In this document: in pieces, positions 23,701-35,000 of the stretch
How positions within the stretch are numbered: position 1 is the first letter of the stretch
How the letters are laid out: each line of letters opens with the position of its first letter
Assembly (NCBI RefSeq): GCF_016097555.1
Contig: NC_054702.1
Coordinates: forward strand, 64,215,682-64,279,681
Length of the DNA stretch: 64,000 nt
Origin: Gigantopelta aegis
Taxonomy: Eukaryota; Mollusca; Gastropoda; Neomphalida; Peltospiridae
Reading direction: 5' to 3'
Notes under the pieces: model-generated
What the model was told of the DNA's origin: nothing
What the model saw: the letters and a program-made list of their open reading frames with translations, nothing else
The model's database searches: none
Program-made: the position numbers and the translations under genes

Positions 23701-26700
23701 CCAAGTTGAACAACAGTTTTAGGCTTAAACTGGAATTCTGTTGAGAAATAAAACCATTTGTCAAATTAAACATGCATTCTTGTCCCTTACCAGACACAAC
23801 AAGATACGTTCAAGGGTCATACATAACTCTAATAAAAATGGGCAAATCGCTATAAAAGTCAAAGTTGATAGGTAACTACATGATAAAGCTATAAAGAAAT
23901 TTTCAACTCAGTATCTCGAGGCATTGTAAAAAAAAGATCCGGAAAACTAAATGTGGAATGGAGAGACAGACAGACAGAATGGCGATGAAACCTATAATCC
24001 TCTCCGGTTGGACTAATAAATAAATGATAAAATATTCAGAAAGAGATTTTTTTTAAAAAGCATTCCAAAAGAAAGATGTAAGGATTGTATTGAGTACTCA
24101 TCCAACTGCAGACAATAATAAAGACAGTACAGAGCATTTCAGTTCTTCAGGAGAATATACCCGGTACTGTTATGTACAATTTAAAGGATAATAAAAAAAT
24201 AACTTCTGTAGTTGTCTCCACTTCAAGACAGTACATGTACTGTACTCTGAAATATCGAACTGAATCCCAAAAACTAAACATATATATATACTGTCCTTAT
24301 TATTTTTGTGTGAACTTTAAAGTGACAGATCCTAAGTTTTAAATACTATGGCATATTTCTTTTTACTATTAGAGCACTGTTTGATAATTGAAATCAGACA
24401 TTACTTACATTTCATTGTTTAGATTATCCATTTCCGTACATCTGAAACGTTTCTGGTCATGCTGCTATTTCAAATACCACGAAATGCATTTTTCATATTT
24501 TCATGTTTTTAAAAAACGTCCTTCTGAGAAGTAATGGTTTTGGGAGACAAGCTCAAGTTTATTTTCTACGGCTATTTCTGTTTCAATGTCACAGACTCTT
24601 GTTTCACTCTATTGTAACTTTATCCAAATGTGTTACAGGTTTGTAGATTAACCAAAACTTAGTGTCTATTTTCACGGGGTGAAACTAGGGTCTGCAACTT
24701 TAAAAATCATGTTTGGATGTGTTTTGTCTTACAATGTCTGATTGTTACCAAAACCATGTTTGGATGTGTTTTGTCTTAAAATGTCTGAATATCACCAAAA
24801 TCATGTTTGGATATGTTTTGTCTTACAATGTCTGAATATCACCAAAATCATGTTTGGATGTGTTTTGTCTTTCAATGTCTGAATGTCACCAAAATCATGT
24901 TTGGATGTGTTTTGTCTTACAATGTCTGAATGTCACCAAAATCATGTTTGGATGTGTTTTGTCTTATACTGTCTGATTGTCACCAAAATCATGTTTTGTC
25001 TTACAATGTCTGAATGTCACCAAAATCATGTTTGGATGTGTTTTGTCTTACAATGTCTGAATGTCACCAAAATCATGTTTGGATGTGTTTTGTCTTACAA
25101 TGTCTGAATGTCAACAAAATCATGTTTGGAATACCTTTTCTATCTCCAACAATCTCCACAAGGTTTGCATTTGATTCCTCTCCCATAGGCTGAAAAGGAA
25201 AAAAACTGAAGGTTACTGGAATTCAGTTAATTTGGTATACCAAATTCATTCAAATATAATGTACTGAAGTGCAAAACTATTTATAACTACATTCAAAACT
25301 TATAACCCTTTCACCCATATACCAGTTGTTTTCTCTCTCATAACAATTATCATATAAAACAAGGGTATTGTTAAATGCTAACATTAAACTACATTTTTAT
25401 TTGACAGGAAAGCTACAACTATAATGCAGATTATTTTTGTAAACCAACTGAGTAAGAATGATTTCAGGGTATTCTTTACTCACAGACTGTGGATGAGTAG
25501 AGTTTGGGATTTCACTAGCAGCCTTCAGTAACTCTTGCCAGCGAATATTTTTGTAAACATCCTGAAAATATACATAGGTATCAATTAAATACAAGAATAA
25601 AATATACAAGAATAAACATATTCCATTGCAAGTTTGGGTTTTCTAAGCTAGTCTTGGGAGTGGTGGTCCACCAACAGACAGTGTAAGGAAGAATGCAACA
25701 TTGTGTTAAAGATCTCTTAGGAGGCAATAATAGCATTGCCTAAAACATCCTTTCAACTTTGCCATGTGTAGAGATACAGTTTTGATAATGGAATACCGTT
25801 TTGTTATTCATATCTATCTATGCTCATTATATGAAGCAGGATGCAGCTTAATGACAAAGTCCTGAAGTACGATGGATCATAGGATTCATCGCTGTCAGTA
25901 AAAAAAACATGATTCATGATTTCATGCCTGTGATAGAGTGTATATAAAAAACACATTGCTACTAATGAATAATAAAAGTAACCATGTGGTCACAACTGGT
26001 TACTTCTCTCTTTTTTATACCAAATGTTGCTATCAATGTTTTATTAATCATTCAAATACATATTCAATATAATTTTTTCAATTCAATTTATTGTTCAAAA
26101 CACTCACAAGGAGCAGGTACAAAAACAATAACAACAATTACATATGTACATTACTTAGTAAAACATGTATGGTTAACAATTTAATAGGTCCATAAAATTA
26201 TTTACATGCAAGTAGTTAACTTACTGAGACGGTCTAGATAATTGAGTTTTCAGATTTTCATAAATGTATTTGCCCGTTAAAGTGGCCCTCTAAAAAAACA
26301 GTGTCAGAATGACCATATGTTTGACGTCCAATAGCCGATGATAAGATAAAAAATCAATGTGCTCTAGTGGCATCATTAAATAAAACAAACTTTACTTTCT
26401 CTATGAGTGATCAGAGATAAAATTTACTTACATTGGTTTCTTTATGGTAATCCCTCCAAAGCTGATGCTGCAAAAATAAGGAAAAGATAATTAGAACTAT
26501 TATTATGATACTTACAATTGAGATTAGTATCATTTCAATGTATATAAACAAAGAAACAAAATCTAGACAACAGAAAAAAGTACATGCTTTTGTATCAGTG
26601 ATGCTAGAATTACTATAGAATTAACACCCAAGTTTTTCACAGTTTGTTGCAAAATTAGAGCTGGACGGTATTAACATTTCAGGTTTGGTATCAGTATTTA

Positions 26701-27634
26701 GGGGGTGATTTACCTCGGTATCGGTCAGGTATTCGGCATTAATAAAACATTTTTATTAAAAAATACCAATACTAATATAGAGTGGTGCTTTTGTTGGGGT
26801 ATACCTGGCTCTAAATGCATGCTTGCATAATGTTCCTATCCAATATCACTATGGTTCTCATGTAAAAAATTTACATGCTGGATTTTCTGTGTTAAATTTC
26901 CTTCAATTTTAATTGGGAATATTGTGTTCACGTGCTCTTCTTCTCAGTCAGTTTGTGTTAAAGTAATGTCATCAGATATATTTTTATAGTGTTTTACTTA
27001 ATGGCGAGAATATTTTGTAATACTAAAATTTAGGTATTTTGAGGTTTGTTCGATACAGTAAATAGGTCTTGACATGATACCGATACCGAATGATATATAT
27101 GGTATATTGCCCAGCTATGTATAAAATGTATATATGCATTATGTAAATTGTGGTATTTTAAATTCCAAATTACTAAATGGAAAAAACAATAATACACAAC
27201 TAGTGCATAGACATTAAGGGTCAAATTTACAAAGCCTGTTTATGTCTTACATGCATGTAACTACATACATTTACAATGCTTAAACACATGCATTCAAGAA
27301 AAACAGGCTTCATAAACTTGGTCCTACATGTAATACTAACCACTTTGTCAAGGTCACCAATCCCTTTCCTGTTCAGAATATTCTGCTTAATTGATGCAGC
27401 TTTAGACTCATCACACAAATATTGAAAATCAAGTTCCGGAGGTTCAAGATGAAACTGGTTACTCCATTCTTGAGGGTCACAGGTCAACTGTGACTTAGTA
27501 GTGTGTATCCGTCTATGGTGGCAGCTGGAACAGGGCAGTGCATGTGTAGGCTTGAAGGAGGAACTGGATATCAAGAGTAACTGCATCCTCAGAGCTCTAG
27601 ATCCTACCAACTGTAACAACTGTTTGATTGCCAT
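14745..27634 (-). CDS. SARS2: Serine--tRNA ligase, mitochondrial
   Basis: Class II seryl-tRNA synthetase that charges mitochondrial tRNA-Ser. Fifteen coding exons, all GT/AG and phase-consistent: 27341-27634, 26432-26467, 25484-25561, 25135-25189, 23674-23737, 22618-22723, 21128-21175, 20714-20822, 20069-20114, 19660-19747, 18085-18188, 17418-17511, 16891-16983, 15779-15844, 14745-14867 (1404 nt, 467 aa). Start ATG sits in a strong context (CACC ATG G). The first about 45 residues are Arg/Ser-rich without acidic residues, as in a mitochondrial presequence. Family blocks: [37 protein letters not shown] (motif 2 side), [73 protein letters not shown] (motif 3). It ends in a lysine-rich tail. Human SARS2 is about 518 aa; the gap falls between exons 2 and 3, where the helical arm should be. 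Identity is certain; completeness of the arm is not. Confidence 0.95.
15490..15690. repeat. Molluscan interspersed repeat (CAATACATGTCCCCTA type)
   Basis: Contains ACCAATACATGTCCCCTACC, AAGTTCAAAAGCCATAAATC and GACTTGATCTGTAACT. The same blocks occur at 19215-19560, 23800-24010, 32085-32215 and 55010-55210. Non-coding; class not determined. In the last SARS2 intron. Confidence 0.55.
16031..16307 (+). repeat. tRNA-derived SINE, family E
   Basis: Head GGCCTCGGTGGCATCGTGGT as in B SINEs, but the body differs (CCACTAACAACTAACATCTA; GACAGACAACCCAAATAGCC) and the tail is AT-rich. Flanked by target duplication ATAAATACATA (16019-16029 and 16308-16318). Inserted in SARS2 intron 13. Confidence 0.85.
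16470..16826. mobile_element. hAT-like MITE with three 83-bp tandem units
   Basis: Ends CAGGGCTAGCTCTGG and CCAGAGTTAACCCTG are inverted repeats. Inside, three near-identical units of 82-83 bp start at 16498, 16581 and 16663, each beginning TTCGCCA and containing CCCAGTTATTTTGT. Lies in SARS2 intron 13. Confidence 0.7.
18827..18943. mobile_element. Partial hairpin MITE
   Basis: Inverted arms ATTTATCTCACAACTCG / CAACTTGTGAAATAAAT around AAACTCGCTTTCACTCGTT. A more complete copy is at 37153-37300. The left outer arm is lost. Confidence 0.6.
19215..19560. repeat. Molluscan interspersed repeat (same family as 15490)
   Basis: Contains AAATTCAAGAACCATAACTC, ATAAAGCTATATAAAACATT, CAATATCTTGAGGCATTG and a GGACAGACAC tail. 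It lies between SARS2 exons 10 and 11. Confidence 0.55.
20301..20563. mobile_element. MITE, TIR GGGCCCAATTTCACAAAACA
   Basis: A 263-bp element with inverted ends of about 28 bp (GGGCCCAATTTCACAAAACA and its mirror ending GTGAAATTGGCCCC). Such GGGCC-AATTTCA ends are widespread among animal MITEs. In SARS2 intron 8. Confidence 0.75.
20905..21010. repeat. Fragment of the 10730-11285 repeat
   Basis: Shares CCAGTCCTTGTCTCTCCAAC and flanking text with 10800-10850. Within SARS2 intron 7. Confidence 0.45.
22231..22520 (+). repeat. tRNA-derived SINE, A head with type-2 tail
   Basis: Nearly full: GGCCCAGTGGTAAAGCGC (A box), GGGATTGAACCCC (B box), core GGTGCATATAAAAGATCGC, tail TTAAATAAAAACATTTCG. CCTTAACA flanks both ends. 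In SARS2 intron 6. Confidence 0.9.
23160..23551 (-). repeat. tRNA-derived SINE, B head with type-1 tail
   Basis: Full length in reverse: tail ATTTAACGACGCCACTAGAG, core, and head ending CCACCGAGGCCGG. GTATAA-rich sequence flanks both sides. In SARS2 intron 5. Confidence 0.92.
23800..24010. repeat. Molluscan interspersed repeat (same family as 15490)
   Basis: Contains AATGGGCAAATCGC, GATAAAGCTATAAAG, CAGTATCTCGAGGCATTGT and a GACAGACAGACAG stretch. In SARS2 intron 4. Confidence 0.55.
24317..24690. mobile_element. MITE copy, GGGACAGACC family (diverged)
   Basis: Blocks TTTTACTATTAGAG, ACTTACATTTCATTGTTTAG, GTTACAGGTTTGTAGATTAA and GTGTCTATTTTCACGGGGTG parallel the complete copy at 38635-39030. 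It runs into the minisatellite at 24708. Confidence 0.6.
24708..25133. repeat. 47-bp minisatellite next to SARS2 exon 4
   Basis: Nine units headed by CATGTTTGGATGTG at 24708, 24755, 24802, 24849, 24896, 24943, 24990, 25027 and 25074, plus a partial unit at 25121. All are 47 bp except the one from 24990, which is 37 bp by a 10-bp loss. Each contains TTTTGTCTTACAATGTCTGA. The array ends directly at the exon 4 donor (25134 on minus), so the last unit supplies the first intronic bases. Confidence 0.95.
26281..26395 (+). repeat. 5'-truncated SINE, type-1 tail
   Basis: Only the 3' part: AACAGTGTCAGAATGACCAT, GACGTCCAATAGCCGATGAT and tail GTGGCATCATTAAATAAAAC. In SARS2 intron 2. Confidence 0.85.
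26657..27116. mobile_element. MITE, TIR AGCTGG-C-ATATACC
   Basis: Ends AGAGCTGGACGGTATT and GGTATATTGCCCAGCT are diverged inverted repeats, with GATACCGATACCGAAT/TCGGTATCGGTCAGGTATTC inverted just inside. hAT-like by end sequence. In SARS2 intron 1. Confidence 0.6.
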
Positions 27635-28083
27635 GGTGTCCCCAAGAGCTGTTTCCCTCTCCTTTCATGCTAAAATGTAACATTGATCATCTGTGAAATG
27701 TATATATAAAACTGAAGAAAAAAAAACGGATTTTTTTTTTTACTGAACAAATACAGTACCTTAATGCAAAGGTTTTGTTTTTTTTAATTTATAGGAAAAC
27801 AAACTGTGGCTAATTAATTAAATTTAAAATAAAAACAAAACATATTCTTCAAACAGCAATTATTTATATGCACATGCATTAATATATTAATGGTGTGATT
27901 TGGTTCAATATCACAAATACAATAAATGGAAAGGAATTAAAGGAATATAATGCAAAAACTAGCACGAGTACTGTGCCACTCTAGAGCTAGACTGACGATT
28001 GGATGGTTATGATCACCCTCTCACCAGAGATAACCCTATGAAAAAAAACACAAAATTGCTGCCTACCACTCAGTAGGCAGAGA

Positions 28084-28474
28084 AAGAAAGAAAGAAATGT
28101 CTTATTTAACGACGCACTCAACACATTTTATTTATGGTTATATGGCGTCAGACATATGGTTAAGTACCACACAGATTTTGAGAGGAAACCCGCTGTCGCC
28201 ACTACATGGGCTACTCTTTCTGATTAGTAGCAAGGGATCGTTTATTTGCGCTTCTCACAGGCAAGATAGCACAAACCATGGCCTTTGTTGAACCAGTTAT
28301 GGATCACTGGTCGGTGCAAGTGGTTTACACCTACCCATTGAGCCTTGCGGAGCACTCACTCAGGGTTTGGAGTTGGTATCTGGATTAAAAATCCCATGCC
28401 TCGACTGGGATCCGAACCCAGTACCTACCAGCCTGTAGACCGATGGCCTAACCACTACGCCACCGAGGCCGGTC
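28084..28474 (-). repeat. Chimeric tRNA-derived SINE, B head with type-2 tail
   Basis: Reverse orientation. The head is that of B copies (CCATGCCTCGACTGGGATCC; CACCGAGGCCGG) but the tail is type 2 (TTATTTAACGACGCACTCAA; GGCGTCAGACATATGGTTAA). Exact 13-bp target duplication CAGTAGGCAGAGA (28071-28083 and 28475-28487). It sits between SARS2 and CINP and widens their shared upstream region. Confidence 0.92.
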
Positions 28475-28956
28475 CAGTAGGCAGAGATTACTGATCACAA
28501 TAATCTTACTGTATATTTTATGTTAAATACCTTTATATTGATAATCTTCAAGTTTGCCAATAACAAATATTTCACATAGTTCTGATAATCATACGATTCA
28601 TAGTAACCTCTAATACACACACTACTGGAAGAAACACGACTGCACCCCCTTTCAATAATGTTCTCGTTACATTAGTTGGTGCTGGATGATTTCACTAAAT
28701 GGAAATAGATAATCAGGATATAGAAAATTATAATTTAAAAAGATGACCCCCCCAACCCAAAACACCCCACAGAATTAAAATTTACGATGGGATGGAGGAT
28801 GTTTCATAATCAGGATATGACATTTGCAAGATATAATAAATAAAATTGTATTATAAATACCTACAATTGTATCAAGCTTTACAAACGTTAATTACTGTTT
28901 CTACGACAGCAAAAAACTCCAAAAATCAAACAGCAGTTTTCGACAATGACAACGGC

Positions 28957-29007
28957 ATGGACGCGGCCATGACAGAAAAGGGAAGCAACTCTAGTTACTC
29001 AGAATGA
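28957..29007 (+). other. Upstream ORF in the CINP 5' leader
   Basis: ATG at 28957 opens 16 codons (MDAAMTEKGSNSSYSE) and stops at TGA 29005-29007, one base before the CINP start ATG at 29009. A second, overlapping ATG at 28946 gives an 8-codon ORF. Both apply only if transcription starts upstream of them, which is not shown. Confidence 0.4.
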
Positions 29008-29008
29008 C

Positions 29009-32000
29009 ATGAGCACACCAAGTAAAAAAGTAGCTGAGGTTCAGCAGTTTTCTCCTGCAAAATCGCCAGGTGAAATGGAATAATTTACATACAATTTTGA
29101 GATGTACATAATCTTTACTTTGCTTTTATAATTTTAATCAGTTTCAGTTTTGTTTGTCACTTTCCATAGATTCTGATCCCAGGGCTCGAACTTAAGAATT
29201 TGTCTCCCACGGCAATTTTTAAAAGAATTGCCATGGGTGAAAAAGTCCACCGACGGCAATTTTGAGCCTGACTATGGTAATTTTTTTAAAAGTGACATTT
29301 GCAACAAATAAACCTGACTGAAAAGCTATCTTGTTATATGTAGACATCTTTTAAATGTGCAAATGACGAAATGTTAAATATTGTCAGAAAAGTACCTTCG
29401 TCAAGGCGTGTCATTAAGTTCGAGCCTTCTGATCACTTTTTCAACTTCCTTCATAAGTTTCTGTGTATTTACCTTCACCCACTTAGCATTTAGTGGGATG
29501 TAGCCCAGTGGTAAAGCACTTGCCTGATGTGTTGTCAGTCTAAGCTGATCCCATTTTAGGGGCCCATTGAGCCATTTCTCATTCCAGCCAGTGCTCCATA
29601 ACTCGTGTAACAAAGGCCATCATGCATGGTATGTACTATCCTGTCTGTGGGATTCATAGTGAATATGAAAGATATGTTGCTGCTAATTAATTAATTAATA
29701 GTAAAGAATATCTAGCAGCAAGTTTCCTCACACATTATCTTTGTGATCATTAACCATGTGTCCAAGTGTTCAATGCCATATAAAATATGTTGAGTGCTAT
29801 GTTAAATAAAACACCTTTTTCTTTCTTTTATAATACACAACCTCTTCTCTGCTGCCATCAAGACTAGTCTCACCCATGGCACTAATCTAGTTGCAAATTT
29901 AGCAGGATTCTGTGCTTCTGAAAATCCAAGATTTTGGGTCAGAAGCATAAGATGGAATCCCAAAATATTTAAATTAAGACTTCATAATGTTTACGATTCT
30001 GGCAAAATCTTAAAACATTTGTTTTTTAAAACTTGCACAAGGATGAATGAAGTGGGATATAATTATTAGGAAAGTCTTTAGCGTTTCACTAAATTGTGAC
30101 TTTATCCATATTTTAGGTACTCGGAGTGATGGAGCTCATCAGGGTAACCTGACAGGAAGTCTACGTAAAGTGAAAGATGGTGTTGCCGACATTCATAATC
30201 TGGTTATAAAATGGAATAAACATCACATGGATGGGCTGGTAATCATAAAGGAAATAGCCAACATTAAACTAGAAAGTGTGTATGTATCAAAATTGTGTTG
30301 GTTACAATGTAGAGTATAAGATCAGTAAAACTGTACATGTACGTATAAAACAAAAAAATTGGTTTGTTTAACGACACCACTAGAGCACATTGATGTAGTA
30401 ATCATTGGCTATTGGATGTCAAACATTTGGTAATTTTGACATATAGTTTTAGAGTGGAAACCCGCTACATTTTTCAATAGTACTTAGCAATGGATCTTTT
30501 ATATTCACCATCCGACAGACAGGATAGCACATACCACAGCCTTTGATATACCAGCCGTGCACTGGTTGGACATGTACATATGTGCTAGAGCATCATTAAA
30601 CAAAACATACATTTTTCGTTTGAATAACTTAATGGGCTCTGTGGGAATAATATGATTCTGGTATGTTCAACCTTGCTGGCCAGGCATGTATGCAGGGAAT
30701 AGTGAAGAGGGGTCTACACTGCAAACCATTAAAAACCATTTGGGGGGTGGGGGCAGGTTGGATCATGCTTCCCCATAAAATGTATTTAAAAAACAGAAAC
30801 AGAATTCAACCCCGGTACAATTTTGCCTTTAGCATTATATTTAGAACATGCTTTTAATGTCAAAATGAATTCCCATGTGTACAGATTTTAAGTATAACAG
30901 TACCACATCATCTTATGCTATGGCAAATATTACATTTTGAAACACCAGGGAGTTTTGGAGTAGCATTATATATAATGTTACTTGTTAACAGATGTGAATG
31001 AATGAATGAATAAATGTATGTTAATGACATTACAGTGTGAAAAATAAATCGGCGAGTGGTTGCAAAACAGAATGTATCTACATGAAGCACAATTTAAACT
31101 TATTTTGAATTTAAGTTTATATGAAAATATCTTGAGCAACAATACACAAATATGAAATATATACATACCTGTAGACGTACACATGTGTACATGTATTATA
31201 AGCACTTTGTCCCAACAAGTGAAAATATTCATTTAAGCAAAATGTGCCAGTGGTTGTCCAATGAATAAGTAAACATTTTCAGTGCAGTTTCATTTTGAGC
31301 AATCGCAAACATCATCTTAGTACTTGAATATGACAAACAAGTGAAAATATTGGCTGACATGTAGATTTCTAGATGTATTTGTCCGGTGGACTAGCAAACA
31401 AATTCTGCTTATTTCTATCACTGACAATAATATTTATTTTAAAGCTTCAACAGAGATTCAGAAGATGCAGAAAATCCCGTACCTTCCATGCCATCAAGTT
31501 TGGAGCCACTGTGTGAGAAACTCCTCAATATATACCAGTCTTTGGTGAGTACGGGGTGGGAACTAGCTCTGTCAGCAGTAGAATGCTCACCTGAGGTGCC
31601 TTATGTCATAGGATCGAACCACTGCAGTGGACCCATTTTCTGATTTGATTTTTCTCCATCCCAAGTTATTAATAATAACAGAGTACATTCAAATCACGTG
31701 TTGGGAATAATGGCCAATGTCTTTGGACTATATTTAAAATGTTGCAGCTTAAATAGGCATTTAAGTGCAAGAGTGCTTGTAAGGATCTATAGGGAATGTG
31801 GATCAGAGTGTGAAATTTCTGTTTATGCAGGCTGTCCAGGGCACCCTTAGGACAAAAGTAGGAATGAAAATATATAAAAAATAGGACAAAAGTAGGAAAA
31901 TAGAAGGAAAAAGTAGGACTGAAACAGTATGTAGCAACATTAATCATGCTCATACTGGGAAAACGAATGTGTTAAATCCAAAAAGTGGTATTAACTGAGA

Positions 32001-35000
32001 AAACACTTTTAAATTTGTTTGTGGTGCACACACTGCTCAGTTTGTACCTATATTTTCTGTTCTATCCAAAATCACGTGAATCTTATGTATTGGTCATGAT
32101 GTATAGTTATTTGAAATATTTCAAGGTAAGCTATTGAGAAAAAACTCCAACGGAAAACTATACATGGGACAGACAGATGGACAGACGGAAAGAAAGATGG
32201 AGAGAAACTATATTTTAAATAGAAATAGACGGAAATAAAATCTCATCTCACATTGACTATTTGGGTGTAAATTTAATATGTTGAGATTATATGGTGCCGC
32301 AGATTATGAGATAGGCCTATTATCTTGTTGCAAAAAAAAACCCCACATAACAAAAAATTCCCATAACTGTTGACACAAGCATTATGTACACTTATGTAAC
32401 AGCAATTTGCAGCATTTTGAAACAAAAAAGTAGGAAAAACCAGCTATTTTGAAGAAAAACTGAGAAAAATAGGACAAAGACAAAAAAGTAGGAAAAGTAG
32501 GATCGTTGGACAGCCTGTGTATGAAAAATAAAAACAACTGCATGCATATCATAACAGTATCAGAGCCAAATGAGTCTGGTTTGGTTCATGTTCATATACT
32601 TAAAGTGCTGTGCCAGACCATACATTAAAATTTCAAATTCCACAATTAAATGCTTTCTTAATTCATTGCAATAATATTTTACACCGATATGTAATTCAAT
32701 AATTACGAAAATGCCCCATAAAAGTATTAAAACATCACCCCCGTAAAACACTGCCGGAAACGACCGACCGAGTAAAATTCTCGGTAAAAACATTTGCCTG
32801 TAAATAGCCATGATGTCACGAAGGGAACGCGCTTCACAGAAACCTACCACGAGATGACTTCCAGCGCAAGCGAAAGTGGGACTGACAGTGACTGCCAAGC
32901 TCATTGATCATGCGATTCTTCTTTCGATGATGAAGTGTAGTAATGCCGTATCAGTTTGAACCTGGAACATCTTCCGACGAACCACCGGCCTGACAGATGA
33001 CGATGAAAATGGTCGTGGAGACAGCTTACCACTAATTTACAACTTTTATTCTTGTTTTGTTATTTAGCTTTTTGTGCGAATTATTTTGCTACACTGTATG
33101 TTCTAATACTTGTGATGTAGTAGAAAAGACGATAAATAACTCTTGAATTCTACGAGTCAAGTGGACCCGATATCGGTAATTTTAAGAAATAAACAAAAAC
33201 GACTTTTAGTCCGTCCCATCCCTCTATGAAGATGGGTTTTTTAATGAACAATTTCAGTTTAGTTTGACGTAAAAAAAAAAGAAGTAAAAGTGTTTTGGAA
33301 ATAACAAAACAATACTATTTTTTGTGTGCATTTATGAAAACAGTCTGCTCAGAAATAAATAACTTATTTTAATTTTAAGAAATAAACAAAAAACGACTTT
33401 TAGTCCGTCCCATCCATCCATGAAGATGTTTTTTTGTGTGAATAATTTCAGTTTAGTTTGACGTAAAAAAAAAAGTAAAAGTGTTTTGGAAATAACAAAA
33501 CAATACTATTTTTTTGTGTGCAGTTGTAAAAACAGTCTGCTCAGAAACAAATAACTTATAGCACATTCCATAGGATGAAAAAAGTTTTTTTTCTGTGGGA
33601 AGATATAGTAAAATTAATTTAATGTATTTGTAGTCTGTTGACCGGCCTCGGTGGCGTCGTGGCAGGCCATCGGTCTACAGGCTGGTAGGTACTGGGTTCG
33701 GATCCCAGTCGAGGCATGGGATTTTTAATCCAGATACCGACTCCAAACCCTGAGTGAGTGCTCCGCAAGGCTCAATGGGTAGGTGTAAAACCACTTGCAC
33801 CGACCAGTGATCCATAACTGGTTCAACAAAGGCCATGGTTTGTGCTATCCTGCCTGTGGGAAGCGCAAATAAAAGATCCCTTGCTGCCTGTCGTAAAGAA
33901 GAGTAGCCTATGTGGCGACAGCGGGTTTCCTCTAAAAACAGTGTCAGAATGACCATATGTTTGACGTCCAATAGCCGATGATAAGATTAAAAATCAATGT
34001 GCTCTAGTGGCGTCGTTAAATAAAACAAACTTTACATTTTTTTTGTAGTCTGTTTTACAGGGAACGCCTTTTTTCATACTATGGAATTTACAAGTCATTT
34101 ATTTCTGAGCCGATTGTTTCTAAGATGCATACAAAATTAGCTTCTTTTTTTTCTTTTCTTTTTTTAAAAAAAATAACCCTACATTTTTGTAGGATGGGAT
34201 GGACTAGGCTATAAATACTTACTTGTTTGTACTTTATTGTTTTAATGTTCTCGAACTGTAAAGAAAAATCTCACAAATGAACGAGATGCAAACGATAACA
34301 AATCGAATCTCGATGATTGCACGAACCGTGCATGAAAAAACAAACTGACTGGAGTTCAAAGCATAACGCAATTTGGGACATTGACGATATGCACCCAAGG
34401 TCGTTTCGGTGTGGATGGCGTCGGCTTGTTGTCATTTGTTTTGTGTCGCAGAAAAATTGTTGGTATGGCATCTTTTTTTAAAAGCCATAACACATGGTAT
34501 TCCCATATCTCGCTTAAGCCGACAAGCCAGTTCGAATGAATCGAAACTAAAGTGCCTGTAGTCACAACGGTCTCCAGCATTTTCTTCCTGTCCAGTGTTT
34601 TCACGTTGTTTTAATCAAATTCACACACAGATTTCTCACAGCAACATTACTAGGAAATGCGTGAAGACTAAATTTATCGGCTTTTGTATTGCTACAGCCG
34701 CCAACAACACGCCGTTTAACCATAATAAACACAAAAGAAGCAATGAACAATGGCGCTGACTATCGAAAGGAGTTCCCTTCGTGACGTCACGGATCAAATC
34801 TTACGGAAATTCCCGAAACGAATTCAGCTGGTTCTGTTTTTCAGGGGAATATTTTTAAATGGAAAATATACTGGTATATAATTTTCTTACATTTTTTAAT
34901 TTAATTTTCTAATCATATTGAATAATATCTCGATTGATATAGCTGAATACATCATACATCTGGAACAGCACTTTAAAACAACCAATTAAATGACCATCTG

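Larger units (their letters stand above)
32592..34978. mobile_element. TIR element, possible relic of a P2X7C-domain DNA transposon
   Basis: About 2.4 kb between TTAAAGTGCTGTGCCAGACC and an inverse GGAACAGCACTTTAA, with a second inverted pair inside (GATGTCACGAAGGGAAC near 32811 and GTTCCCTTCGTGACGTCAC near 34774). A short plus-strand peptide MPYQFEPGTSSDEPP (from about 32944) recalls the N terminus of proteins annotated P2X purinoceptor 7-like in invertebrate elements; this is memory-based and weak. A B-type SINE (33640-34041) and a tandem duplication (33177-33560) lie within. No intact transposase. In CINP intron 3. Confidence 0.45.

Noticed and set aside
24883-25107. 74-codon Cys/Met-rich repeat protein ORF
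   Set aside because: Translation of the 47-bp minisatellite; the unit is not a multiple of three, so the frame cycles.
26216-26290. Candidate extra SARS2 exon: antisense SINE poly-T giving an acceptor at about 26285 and a GTAAGT donor after GACCGTCTCA, reading [16 protein letters not shown]
   Set aside because: The 65-nt length breaks the phase between exons 2 and 3 and shifts exon 3 into a stop; the alternative AG two bases on gives a stop within the exon. It could be a cryptic exon but not the missing arm.
34774-34800. TGACGTCA near 34781 as a promoter CRE
   Set aside because: It belongs to the inner inverted repeat of the 32592-34978 element and has no gene start nearby.
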